The notes under the pieces are model-generated. The model saw nothing but the letters and a program-made list of their open reading frames with translations. It made no database searches and was not told the DNA's origin. Source: Chrysaora quinquecirrha (taxonomy: Eukaryota > Cnidaria > Scyphozoa > Semaeostomeae > Pelagiidae). From it: DNA of 64,000 nt. The stretch is from NCBI GenBank assembly GCA_014526335.1, contig JACTAT010000246.1, forward strand, positions 161,001 to 225,000, in the 5' to 3' direction. Of the stretch, positions 38,401 to 50,400 are shown one piece after another. The translations under genes were made by a program, and so were the position numbers. Every line of letters starts with the position of its first letter. Position 1 is the first letter of the stretch.

Positions 38401-41400
38401 AATAAAAGCTGTGTGATTTTGCTGAAAATTGGTACAAAGGTGTGATTTTGGGTGCTGATTTCGAATGTGAACTTTATTTTTCGAAATTTTTATTTTTTGG
38501 GGTTGAAAAGGGGCAAATTAGGTAAATGGGGGCAGAAAAATAAAAGTTGTGCAATTTTGCTGAAAATTAGTACAAAGGTGTAATTTGGGGTGCTGATTTC
38601 GAATATGAACTTGATTTTTGAAAATTTTCATTTTTGGGGTTAAAAAGGGGGCAAATTAGGTAAATGGGGGCAGAAAAGTAAAAGTTGTGCGATTTCGCTG
38701 AAAATTGGTGGAAAGGGGTAATTTGGGTTGCTGATTTTGAATCTGAACTTATTTTTCCAAACTTTTTCAGTTCTGGGGTCAAATAGGGGACAAAATAGGG
38801 GCAAACAAGGGAAATGAGGACGGAAAATAAAAGTTGTGCAATTATGCTGAAAATTAGTACAAAGGGGTAATTTGGGATGCTGTTTTTGTATCTTAGCTTT
38901 ATTTTTCAATACGTTTCAGTCCTTGAGGTGAAGCATGGGTCAAATTGGGGGCAAATGGGGTAAACGGGGGCAGAAACATAAAATTTTGTGATTAAGCTGA
39001 AAATTGGTAGAAAGGGTAATTTAGGGTGCTGTTTTCGAATCTGAGCTTTATTTTTCAATATGTTTCAGTTCTGGGGCCCACTACGGACTAAATGGGGCAA
39101 ATTAGGTAAATGGGGCAGGAAAAAGTTGTGCAATTATGCTGAAAATTCGCAGAAAACGGGTAGTTTGTGGTGTTGACTTCGAATCTATAGTTTTCTTTTA
39201 AAACTTTTCTGTTTCCGGGATCAAATGAGGATAAAATCGGGTTGTGGTAGAAAACAACATGGGTATATGGACTTTGTTTTTTAAAATTTTAAGTTTTGGG
39301 GTAACGTGGGCCAAAACGAGGTTATATTGGCTAACTGGTGGCAGAAAATGAAAGTTGTTACGTTTTTGTTGAAAATTGGCAGAATGGGGTAATTTGGGAT
39401 TCGAAATACGGGCGATTCAGCTACAAAGTATACAAACTTTGCATCAGGTGTTGAATTTCAATCACACTGTTGACATACAGCTTTGCATCCGTACTGCGCT
39501 CTTTGCTGCAGCATGGTAAAATCTGGTTGGTTCGAACTACTGTGAACCTTCACATCACATTCGGTCAGGAGATAGCAGCTACTTTTGGTAGCTCCTCCTT
39601 TTCTGCTCATGCGACAGCTTAGGTACTATTAGAGGTCTTGATCGAAAAAAGTAGCGCAAATTATGAACTATTATTTAATGCTGAAGTGACTAGGACCACT
39701 ACAATATTGCATTTATTTCCCTTGTGCATATCACGTCTTGAAGTTCTTGGTCCTTTTTTGCTTGATCATAAATAACTTCTAAACAATTATGTAGGAAACC
39801 ATAATCAAGTTAAAAAAATGTTGGCAGGTGTTGTGTCATTTGGAAAAAATCTAATAAAGCTTCCCTAAAGTGTTACCGTTGCCTTCTTGGTTACGCATTG
39901 TTGCAGAAAGTTGTTTTGACCTGTGGCAGCAGCCTTACACATCACTTTCAAAAGAGTTGATTAGCTCACTATCCGAATCATCTTCATCTTCATCAGAATG
40001 ATTGTGACTATTTGCCGAGTAACCAAAAGAAGTTTCCATACTAAAATCATCATCGTGGTTAATGTCATCCAAGTTGCTGACGTCGCCTTAGGTCGAAGAT
40101 TCGTAGCAATCGTAACGAAGTAAAGGCTGATAAGTGCAAACTATGCTTTTTTTATTTTACTCAAAATGACTTTGTAATAAAAAGCGCAATTGTTGATAGA
40201 AATACTTGTGAAAACAAAGAATAAAAAGAAAGGGCACAAACTTTTAAAACAACTTTATCCATAAATTACTATGCCTCGAGCATTTGTCCTCTGACAATTC
40301 TTCAATCTTTAAGATTTAGCTGATGCAAAGTAATTATAAAATAAATAACGAAAATAACGAAATTTCTTAATCGCTCAGCATTTTGCAACGATAGCATAAC
40401 AATGAGTTATACACATCAAACCACAGCAATGCTCTATGGAACTCAAAATTCTCAAGTGGTCCTAGTCACTTCAACATTATGATTCATATTTCGCGCCACT
40501 TCATTTTTCTCCATCAAGACCCCGAGTAGAAACTAAGCTGTTACTCGAGCAGAAAAGGGGGGAGCTACCTAAAGTAGCTGCTATCTCCGGGATTTCATGT
40601 GAAGTTCACGGCAGTTTGAACCAATCAGATTTTACCATGCTGCAGCAAAGAGCGCAGTTCGGACGCAAAGCTGAATGTCGACAGTGTGATTGAATTTCAA
40701 AACCTGCTGCAAAGTTTGTATACTTTGTAGCTGAATCGCCCGTATCTCTTCGAAAACGTGAAAGAAAGTGAAAGATCAGAGCAGAATATTGGCACGTTAT
40801 AGCATACCATTTGATCCAACATGAGCTAGAATAAATTTATTATGAACAGAATGATCGAAAAGATAGGATCAAAATCAAACGAACCCCGGGGGGGGGGGTA
40901 CTTCATTGTTCAAATGACTAGACGTGCCGCCCAGTTTTTCCAAACCGACCCATGTCTACCGATAAACTCTGTTACTCGTGGTACCCATGTATAGAAAAAA
41001 CAACGAAATTTTTTACCCATTTGTACCAATATCTCAAATGTTTGAACCCAATTTAACGCCTGAGGCAACTTTAAATGCGTCGAAAAGTCATTTGTGTTGA
41101 AAACTAAAACGCACTTTTATCAGGCTTTTCAAAGCAATGCATGTCTAAAAAGTTATATATATTTTACTACCCATGTGTAGAGATTCTTTACGAAAAATCA
41201 ACCCATATGTGGGGAAATTGGCGCTGAAAAAGTTACCCATTTGGGTAGCACGTCTAGTATAACAAACAATGGAAGTACCCCCGGGGCAAACGGTTCCCAA
41301 GTTATCCGTTTCTGCCAATTTTGAACAAAAACGTACAGCTACAACTATCATTTTCCGCCACCAGTTACCGAATTCATTCTCATAATGTCCCTATTTGACA

Positions 41401-44400
41401 CCCCAAACTGAAATATTTTGAAAGATTCTTTACGAAAACATTCAGATTCGAAAACAGCTTCCCAAATTGCCCTTTCTGCCAATTTTCAACAAAAGCTTAA
41501 AAACTTTTTGCCACCAGGTAGCCAACATATCCTCATTTTGCCCCACTTTACCCCAAAACTTATAATTTCAAAAACAAAGTCCATATAAGAAATTAATACA
41601 AAATACCAATTTCGTTTTCTGCCCGACCTGATTTTATCCTCATTTGATCCACAAAACAGAAAAAATTTAAAAGAAAAGTATCGATCCAACATCAACACCA
41701 CAAATTACCCGTTTACTGCCAATTTTCAGCATAATTGCAAAAAATTTTTTCTGCCCCCATTTACCTATTTTGCCCCCATTTAATCACCTAGTTGACCCCC
41801 AGAACTGAAACTTATTAAAAAATAAAGCTCAGATTCGAAAACAGCACCATAAATTACCCCTTTCTACCAATTTTCAGTGTAATTGCACAACTTTAATTTT
41901 CCGGCCTCATTTCCCTTGTTTGCCCCCATTTTGTCCCCTATTTGACCCCAGAACTGAAAAAGTTTGGAAAAATAAGTTCAGATTCAAAATCAGCAACCCA
42001 AATTACCCCTTTCCACCAATTTTCAGCGAAATCGCACAACTTTTACTTTTCTGCCCCCATTTACCTAATTTGCCCCCTTTTTAACCCCAAAAATGAAAAT
42101 TTTAAAAAATCAAGTTCATATTCGAAATCAGCACCCCAAATTACACCTTTGTACTAATTTTCAGCAAAATCGCACAACTTTTATTTTTCTGCCCCCATTT
42201 ACCTAATTTGCCCCTTTTCAACCCCAAAAATAAAAATTTCGAAAAAATAAAGTTCATTTTCGAAATCAGCACCCAAAATCACACCTTTGTACCGCAAAAT
42301 CGCACAGCTTTTATTTTTCTGCCCCCATTTACCTAATTTGCCCCCTTTCTACCCCAAGTAATGAAAATTTTGAAAAATAAAGTTCAGATTCGAAATCAGC
42401 ACCCCAATTTACACCTTTGTACCAATTTTCAGCAAAATTGCACAACTTTCATTTTTCACTCAATTTTTCCTCTGGTGGGCCGAAGTGGACCACAAAGACG
42501 GAAAGGGTTAAGCTTCATTCCAACTCTTTACCTGATACTTGAATTCAAACATAACATTAAAATAAAAATCAAATGTAAATAAAAATTAAAAACTAAAATA
42601 AAAATGTAGCGAAAGCATATTGAAAGTAGAATTACAATAACAATTACAATAACAATTAAATAAGATTGAAATTCGTGACTTAATTCAAATTGAAATGAAA
42701 ATGACATTAAAGTTGAAGTAAATCTTAGACAGTAATCGTAGACCTGGAATCACATTTAAAACTCATGCTAATGTTACTGCTATTTTAATATAGTTTTAAT
42801 CTCAATTTCAGTGTTAAACTTCAACTTGTTTTTATACTGAAATTAACTCATATTGGACTTGAACATTAAGTTTTAGATCCCTTTTAAATGACTTTTAGTG
42901 GAGTAAAAATTAGAAACAAAATAGAAAAGAAATAAACCAAGATATCAGCAAAGAATTTAAATAATTCAAAAAGCAGTGTAGCTATTGGGAAGTGACTTCA
43001 AAATTTTAAAACATTTTTAGACTATTGAAATAAAACCAAAAATCGAAAAGATCTGGCATAAGGGGAATCTGACCCAAATCATGCGATGTGCAGTGTGAGG
43101 CAGTGACTCAAACCACTCAGTGGTCAAGTCACGCTGTCAAACATGGAGAAAATCTCCTACTGATAACAATAAGATTCACCTATGGAGGAGAGTCAGTCGA
43201 TTGTTCAAGCAGGCACCAATGATGCACATCAAAGACCAGTTCACCCCACTCACCCCAGAGATGACAGCAGCCTTCAAAATTGAAGGGCGATAGCTCATCT
43301 ACCCCATGGGAAGTAGGGCTTAAAATTTCAACCTAGGAACCTTTGAAGGCCTGGGAGGATAAGCTAGAACAAAATTTTTGCTATTCTAGTATATAGAGAT
43401 TAGCTCTTTCCCGTCTCTGACCACTACATTGTGACAATCCCCACCTCACAAAAACCTCCCCCTTGTAAGGTCTGTGCTTTTAAGCAATTGAGAAGTCATT
43501 TTGTTGCCCTGACTGGCATTCCTGTATGCAGATGTAACCTCTAATAAAAGTTCCTTTGTTCTAGTCTTAGGTACTTTCCCTTCTTCTTAGTTCTTTTTGC
43601 AAGTTAAGTTCCTGTTCCTTGTTGCTAGTCCAGGGTCTTTAAGCCAAGATAATGGGTCTTTTTCCTGTTCCTCGTCCAAGTTCCTTCTCAAAGGTCCAAG
43701 GTCCTGTTCCCCAGCCGCACTGAAGGTCCTGTTCTTTGGCCTTGGTCCAGGATCCTTAAGCCATGATTATAAGTCCTCTTCCTGTTAACTGTCCAGGTTC
43801 CCTGTCCAGTCCTGACATTTGCAACATCTGTTTCAAAACTACTAAATTACATTCGTTTCTAATTACTAAAGATAAATTACATAACAAAAGATCAAAACTA
43901 ATGTCAAAATGTCACCACGAAAACAAATACTATCTAATGAAGCACAAGAGTAATGTCACTTTAAAATTTTGTTTATAAGCTATTTAAGTACTGCATATAT
44001 TTCAGTTGCCTGAAGATCGCATAAGCATGAAACTCTGAGTAGCAACATAAGTAAAACTTAAAATTTTGGTTTTAATCTAGAATTAATCTAAGTATCAATA
44101 TATGAATATTTTCATAGCAGAAAAATCTGAAGGGTTTTTCAAATTTCCTTGAGGTTTATTTTAACAACAATTAGTGGATGGGACTGCAGGTTGATGTTTT
44201 TAACTCCATCTCTTTTTTTCCGCATTGAGTTAAAGTTCCACCACTAATGTTCTGCCTAACATCCTGGTAAAAAAAGAACAACAAGTATCATGCTCAACAA
44301 TTTACCTCATCTGTTTCAAGTGCCTGAGCTCTCTCATCAGGTGTCATAGATTTAGTTGCCTCTAAGAATGATCTTAAAAAGCCTTGTCCTAGAAAGAAGA

Positions 44401-47400
44401 ATTAGTTGTTAGTCTTGCTCCAATCGTGCTGTAAGCTAATTAAACATAACTAATCCACATAGTAAGAGTTTTAGAGATCATTCTATCAGACTACATGAAA
44501 TCTTTGCAAAAAGCCAGCAAAATCTTCAGGATAATTTAATATGTCTTACAATTCTTGTGAAAGAATGTGCAGAGAAACAAATTAGAGACACTCACAGCAT
44601 AAACATTTGATTACCTATCTGAAGTTTGGGCCACTTTTGAACCAAACTCGATGATGAACACCAATTAATATCAAAAATTGATAAACATCAGTGCACATTA
44701 ATTGAACCCCAATGATGGTCAATGCAGACCTAACGGACCTTGCGGACTTTTCGTAAGCTTTTTTCAAATTCCGCGTTTTTTACTTTTGCATAAGGGAAAA
44801 GTGAAACCTGCGGACTTCAGGGACTTTTCAAAACATACGCACAATTTATTTTAATGTTACGTAATTTATAAACAGTGAGACGACCTGAAACGACCTGAAA
44901 CGAGATGAAATCACCTGAAACGACCTGAAACAACCTGAAACGAGCCGTCAAATTTGGAATCGAGGCTGAAACGACCTGCTACGACCTGCTATCTTAGCAA
45001 CGAAGTGTTAAGGTCAAGGGATTTGTATTGTTCTTTACGCATTGTCACATTCTTTTCTTATCACAATAGGAACACGTGTCAGTATCAAACCGCCATCCTT
45101 TCATCAGACACCTAATTTTCTGCGAAAGACAGTCTATCCGATCCATAAGGGGTCATTGGGCATGAGGGGTTATGATGATGGGCGGTTTTCCGGGTTTTTT
45201 GGCACTTGAGAGCGGTTTTACCAAGGGGAAATTCACTCCTCAGAAAGGTGTACGAGATTTTTATGAAAACAAAAGGACCTCCAAGAGATTTTTGTGAAAA
45301 CAAAAGGTTTTCTAGCAAAGTTGTACGAGGTTTTCAAAGAATGAATCGCCCCTCGGGTTTTACGGTTTTACCTTCAAAAAGTACGGTTTTTCAATTTGTG
45401 ATTTCGGTGTGGTTTAAAAGAGTTTTAACATGTAGGTCTACGCTATTTTGGCTAAAAAAATGTTTTAACGGTTTTCAAACCTCTCCCCCCAATGCCTCCA
45501 TGATGGAGTTTTGGAACCAAAATGTTGATCTAAAGAATTTGGCGTTAAACAAAAAATTCAGAATAAAAACAAAAAGAAAAGGCGAAAAAATTTAGAAAGC
45601 CCCTGGTTATTTATTTAAAAAGGTACGCATAAAACTTATACCGCTTATACAGTAAATGGGAATTTGTGGGAGAACGGCAACAACCAAATATCTTTATTGA
45701 AAACAGACTCCTCCTTTTGATAAGGAAATCATATGAAGTCAATCAATTTCAGCTCCAACAGTGATTTTTTTCAACAGATTAAGAACAATACCTTCCCAGA
45801 GGGATGGCCGCTTTGATACTGACACGTGTTCCTATTGTGATAAGAAAAGAATTCAATGTTTATAAATTACGCTTAATGTTACCGTAATTTATAAACAGTG
45901 AGACGACCTGAAACGACCTGAAACGAGATGAAATCTCCTGAAACGACCTGAAACAACCTGAAACGAGTCAAATTTGGAATCGAGGCTGAAACAACCTGAG
46001 ACGACCTGCCATCTTAGCAACGTAAGCGTTAAGGTCAAGGGATTTGTATTGTTCTTTACGCATTGTCGATTCTTTCCTTATCACAATAGGAACACGGTCA
46101 GTATCAAAGCAGCCATCCTCTGGGAAGGTATTGTTCTTAATCTGTTGAAAAAATCACTGTTGGAGCTGAAATTGATTGACTTCATATGATTTCCATATCA
46201 AAAGGAGGAGTCTGTTTTCAATTAAGATATTTGGTTGTTGTCGCTTCTCCCACAAATTCCCATTACTGTATAAGCCGAGGGCATTTCACTCTGCAAAAAG
46301 GCGTACGAGATTTTCATTAAAACAAAAGGACTTTCAAGGGATTTCCAAGAAAACAATAGGACTTCCAGTAAAGGTGTACGAGATTTTCAAGGAGTGAATA
46401 ATGCCCTCGGTATAAGCTTTATGCGTAGTACCTTTTTAAATAAAACCAGGACTTTCTGAATTTTTCGCCTTTTCTTTTGTTTTATTCTGAATTTTGTGTT
46501 TAACGCCAAATTCTTTAGATAAAATTTCGGTTCTGAAACTCCATCATGGAGGCATAGGGGAGGGGAGGTTTGAAAACCGTAAAACATTTTTTAGCCAAAA
46601 TAGTTGAAGCGAGACCTACATGTTAAAACTCTTTAAACCACACCGAAATCACTGAGGGCATTTCACTCTGCAAAAGGCGTACGAGACTTCCATTATAACA
46701 AAAGGACTTTCAAGGGACTTCTGAGAAAACAATAGGACTTCCAGCAAAGGTGTACCAGACTTTCAAGGAGTGAATTGCCCTCGGAAATCACAAATTGAAA
46801 AACCGTACTTTTGAAGGTAAAACCGTAAAACCCGAGGGCGATTCATTCTTTGAAAACCTCGACAACTTTACTAGAAAACCTATTGTTTTCACAAAAGTCT
46901 CTTGGAGATCCTTTTTCATAAAAATCTCGTACACCTTTCTGAGGAGTGAAATGCCCTCGGTAACACCGCCTCAAGTGTCGAAAACCCGGAAAACCGCCCA
47001 TCATCATAACCCTCATGCCCAATGACCCCTTATGGATCGGATAGACTGTCTTTCGCAGAAAATTAGGTGTCTGATGAAAGGATGGCCGCTTTGATACTGA
47101 CACGTGTTCCTATTGTGATAAGAAAAGAATGTGACAATGCGTAAAGAACAATACAAATCCCTTGACCTTAACACTTCGTTGCTAAGATAGCAGGTCGTCT
47201 CAGGTCGTTTCAGCCTCGATTCCAAATTTAACGGCTCGTTTCAGGTTGTTTCAGGTTGTTTCAGGTCGTTTCAGGTGATTTCATCTCGTTTCAGGTCGTT
47301 TCAGGTCGTCTCACTGTTTATAAATTACGTTAATGTTACAGCTTGCTGTTGAAAAAACCCTATTTATCACCAACGTTTGGAATGAATGTTTATAAATGTT

Positions 47401-50400
47401 TTGATCTAAATTCCGGCCCGTGTTTTTCACTTTTACAAAAGAGAAGTGAAAACGGCGGACTTCGCCGACTTTTCATCAAAATTGGCAAGAAATTTCGTTT
47501 CACACATAACTGAAATTTAACTAAGATTTTCTTCCATTTCTTTGCGATATTTAGCTTACACAAACTCTAATCTCTCCTGTCAGCTTGTGTTGATTGAGAC
47601 TTTTCGTTTCAATGCGTGTTGTCATATAATTTCAATTGATCTATAGTACCTCTCTGGTATTACTCTTACAATTTTTCCCAACTTTGAAAACTCCGCGAAG
47701 TCCGCGGTTTTCACTTTCCCCTTTTGAAAAAGTGAAAAACACGGACCTTGAAAATCGTGGACTTTTCTCCATTTACTGGTAGGTGCTTCTCCATTTCTCA
47801 CTTGGATTACTGGCAGAGTAATTGATGCGTTGCTGAAAAATAACTTGCGTTTGGCCCAGTGACATTAATTTTTAAACAACTGGCCTCAATAAGGAAGTTG
47901 GAATGGCGAAAAAAAATTTAAAAAAATCTTAAGAATTTAGATCAAAACATTTATAAACAATTCATTCCAAACGTTGGTGTTAGCTAGGGTTTATTCAACA
48001 GCAAGCTGCAACATTAAGATAACGTTTCGTGAAAGTTTTGAAAATTCCCCGAAGTCCACAGAGTTCACTCTTCCTTTATGCAAAAGTTAAAAACGCGGAC
48101 TTTGAAAAGCGCGGACTTACGGCTTGAGTTCACTAGTGTTCCGTTGCATTCACTGGCGTTCATAGGTTTTTATTTAGGTTCATAAACACTCATTGGTGTT
48201 CTGGCAATTCAGTGTTCTATGGGTTATCATCAAAAATCCTTTGCATTTAATTGGTGTTCACAGGTTTTCATTGGTGTCTGCAAATGTTCATAAATGTGCA
48301 TCAGTGTTTATCAAGTGTTCATCAGGGTTCCAATGGTGTTCTACAGAATTCCCGGGGGGGATACTTCAATGTGTCCATGATTAGACGTGAATCTGGACTT
48401 TGACAAAAGGACCCATTTGTATGATAGGATTTTCAAGGATTTCTGACCCATTTGCATGAAAATCGGGAAATTTCAAGCCCTTGTGTATGAATTTGGTTGA
48501 TTTTAAAACCCTTTTACAGTGCTAGAATTCACGAAAAGTCTCGCAAAATCGAATCTGACGGCGATTTTTGCAATCAATGTGACCGAGCTCTGTTGTTGCT
48601 GTTAATTCATCGTTTTAAAAGCAAAAACAAAGTAGAAAGGTTGTCAGCCACTTTGCGGTAAATCATAATGGGACCTATTGGTAAGAAAATCCTAAAATAC
48701 CAACCCATCAACCAGAATCTAGCAGAATATCAGACCCATGTGTAGAGAATTTCAGTCGAAAAAACCCATCCATATGAGCGGAACGTCAAGTATGTCTACA
48801 TATTGAAGTACCCCCCCCCCCCAGGACAGAATTCATCAAATTGATGAATAAATGAGCAACACGGAATAATAACCTCAACTTATATTGAATATAAGTTTGA
48901 ATATAAGTTGAGTTTATTATTTCGTGTTTCTCCTATGTGTTCCCATTGTGTTTAAAAAAATGTAGCAGCATTGTTTTCTTTTAAATCATAAGAAGAAAAA
49001 CAAAATGCAACATCTACCTAACTGCATCTGATCTTCATTATTCGCCAAAGCATGTATAATACCAACAGTTCCACAAGCGTTGCCAACTGTTTGTTTCATA
49101 AAGTATAAATTATTGCTCAATTCCTTGAAATAACGAAAAATGCAACTGTAGCATATAAATTTTTTAGACTAATTCTAAAAACAGGAGCAAGAGCTTGCTA
49201 AAAATAAAACAGAAGGTATACCCAATATGTTACTCAAATTTAGAGCAGTAAATAAATATCTAACCAAAATCTTGCTGAATAAGAAAGATGCCATAATTTA
49301 TAGAAGTTAAACCCACCTGAACTAAGCTGAACCCACCTGAACCCTCCTGAACCAAGCAGTCTAATTTGCTGAACCCATCTGCTCTCACCTTAGAGCAGTG
49401 AAATAGTTTATGGGCTTTAAAAAAGATTACCAGAATACACACTTAGTCTCTGGAGTCATGATCAAGATATTCGTTTTTAGTAGTAACTTTTTGTGCTTTT
49501 TTGAAAAAATAGTAAAGTTAACACACAAAAAAACTGTGCTCTTTACGAATCACAAGTAACTTATAGCCGAATGCTGACAATCCTAGAAACATGCAACTTT
49601 TCTCTTTAACTTCAGCAATATATCAAAAGTAAAATAAAGGTCAGTGACATAGCTACCGCAGATTGTTTTCAAAAACTAGTTGGGGGAGAAGTTGAACAGC
49701 GACAGTATAAATCTGTTTCACATTTCTTGACATCTTTCAACGCGAATTCGGGAGCTTTCGTCACAGACAAAAACTCGCATATTTTTAAACATTTCTTGCC
49801 GCCCTTTTTGCTCTGAGGATAGTTTCTCTATTCTTGACAGCGCTACTAGCAGCTTTGGTCTTAAGATCAAGGAAGCTCTGCATATCTCTTGGGTCAAACC
49901 TACGCTTAACAAACAACATTATCATTACAAATTGAATCTTTCTTTTAAAATACTTTTATTCTATTTCATTCGTTATTATTTACTTATTCCCATTTGTATG
50001 TTTTATTTATCTTAAATGTTATCGATTTGATTATTTACCTCACGTGTGTTATTAAGTTATGTAATATTTCATAGCGCTATTTAATCCTTGTAGTTTCTTG
50101 ATCAGCTTATTATAATTTTTGCAACTGAAGATGAACATAGAATGTTCGAAACATGTTTTACCGCTTAAAAGTTGTCTTTTATCTTTTGAAATTTCTAACT
50201 TATGTATTGAATGCTCGAAAATTGGAAAAAATTTTTTTGCTTACACTTTTTTTGTTGTTTTGTTGTTATGCCTTATTTTTTATTTCGATGAAAAAAAAAC
50301 CTGTTCCCCTGAGGCAGTCAAAACTCTGTAAGTATGCCCAATAAATTCTAGACAACCCTGTAAACCAGCGCGAAGTAAGTTGTGTTTTCTTGAAAGCTTA

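Larger units (their letters stand above)
35204..42497. mobile_element. TTAA-flanked transposon with minisatellite arms
   Basis: TTAA precedes CCCTTTCCGTCTTTGTGG at 35204 (and at 38209), and the inverted end CCACAAAGACGGAAAGGG is followed by TTAA at 42498. TTAA duplication and a CCC/GGG terminus fit the piggyBac superfamily; Kolobok is an alternative. Both arms are about 1.2 kb of diverged ~140 bp tandem units. No transposase was seen. The minimal element is 38209-42497; 35204 is the left end of the tandem extra copy. Confidence 0.75.
44860..47329. mobile_element. Palindromic TIR element pair with 9 bp TSD (Mutator-like size)
   Basis: Ends CGTAATTTATAAACAGTGAG and its inverted complement. TTAATGTTA lies at 44851-44859, 47330-47338 and at the centre, 45873-45881. 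The duplicate locus has a single uninterrupted TTAATGTTA at 59904. The two halves, 44860-45871 and 45883-47329, are inverted copies. Subterminal (ACGACCTGAA)n repeats are present. No transposase. Nine-bp TSDs and long TIRs suggest Mutator-like elements. Confidence 0.8.
44734..48122. mobile_element. Long-TIR element (CGGACTT family), interrupted copy
   Basis: The left part 44734-44859 (TTGCGGACTTTTCGTAAG, TACTTTTGCATAAGGG) is inverted at 47939-48122 together with 47339-47410 (CAGCTTGCTGTTGAA, CCAACGTTTGGAATGAA). The uninterrupted version is 59782-60694, about 0.9 kb. Edges are approximate. Confidence 0.65.

Noticed and set aside
28397..44388. Missing microexon between UCHL3 exons 5 and 6
   Set aside because: Alignment to the family shows the same residue count between LE and EGQTE, so no extra exon is needed.
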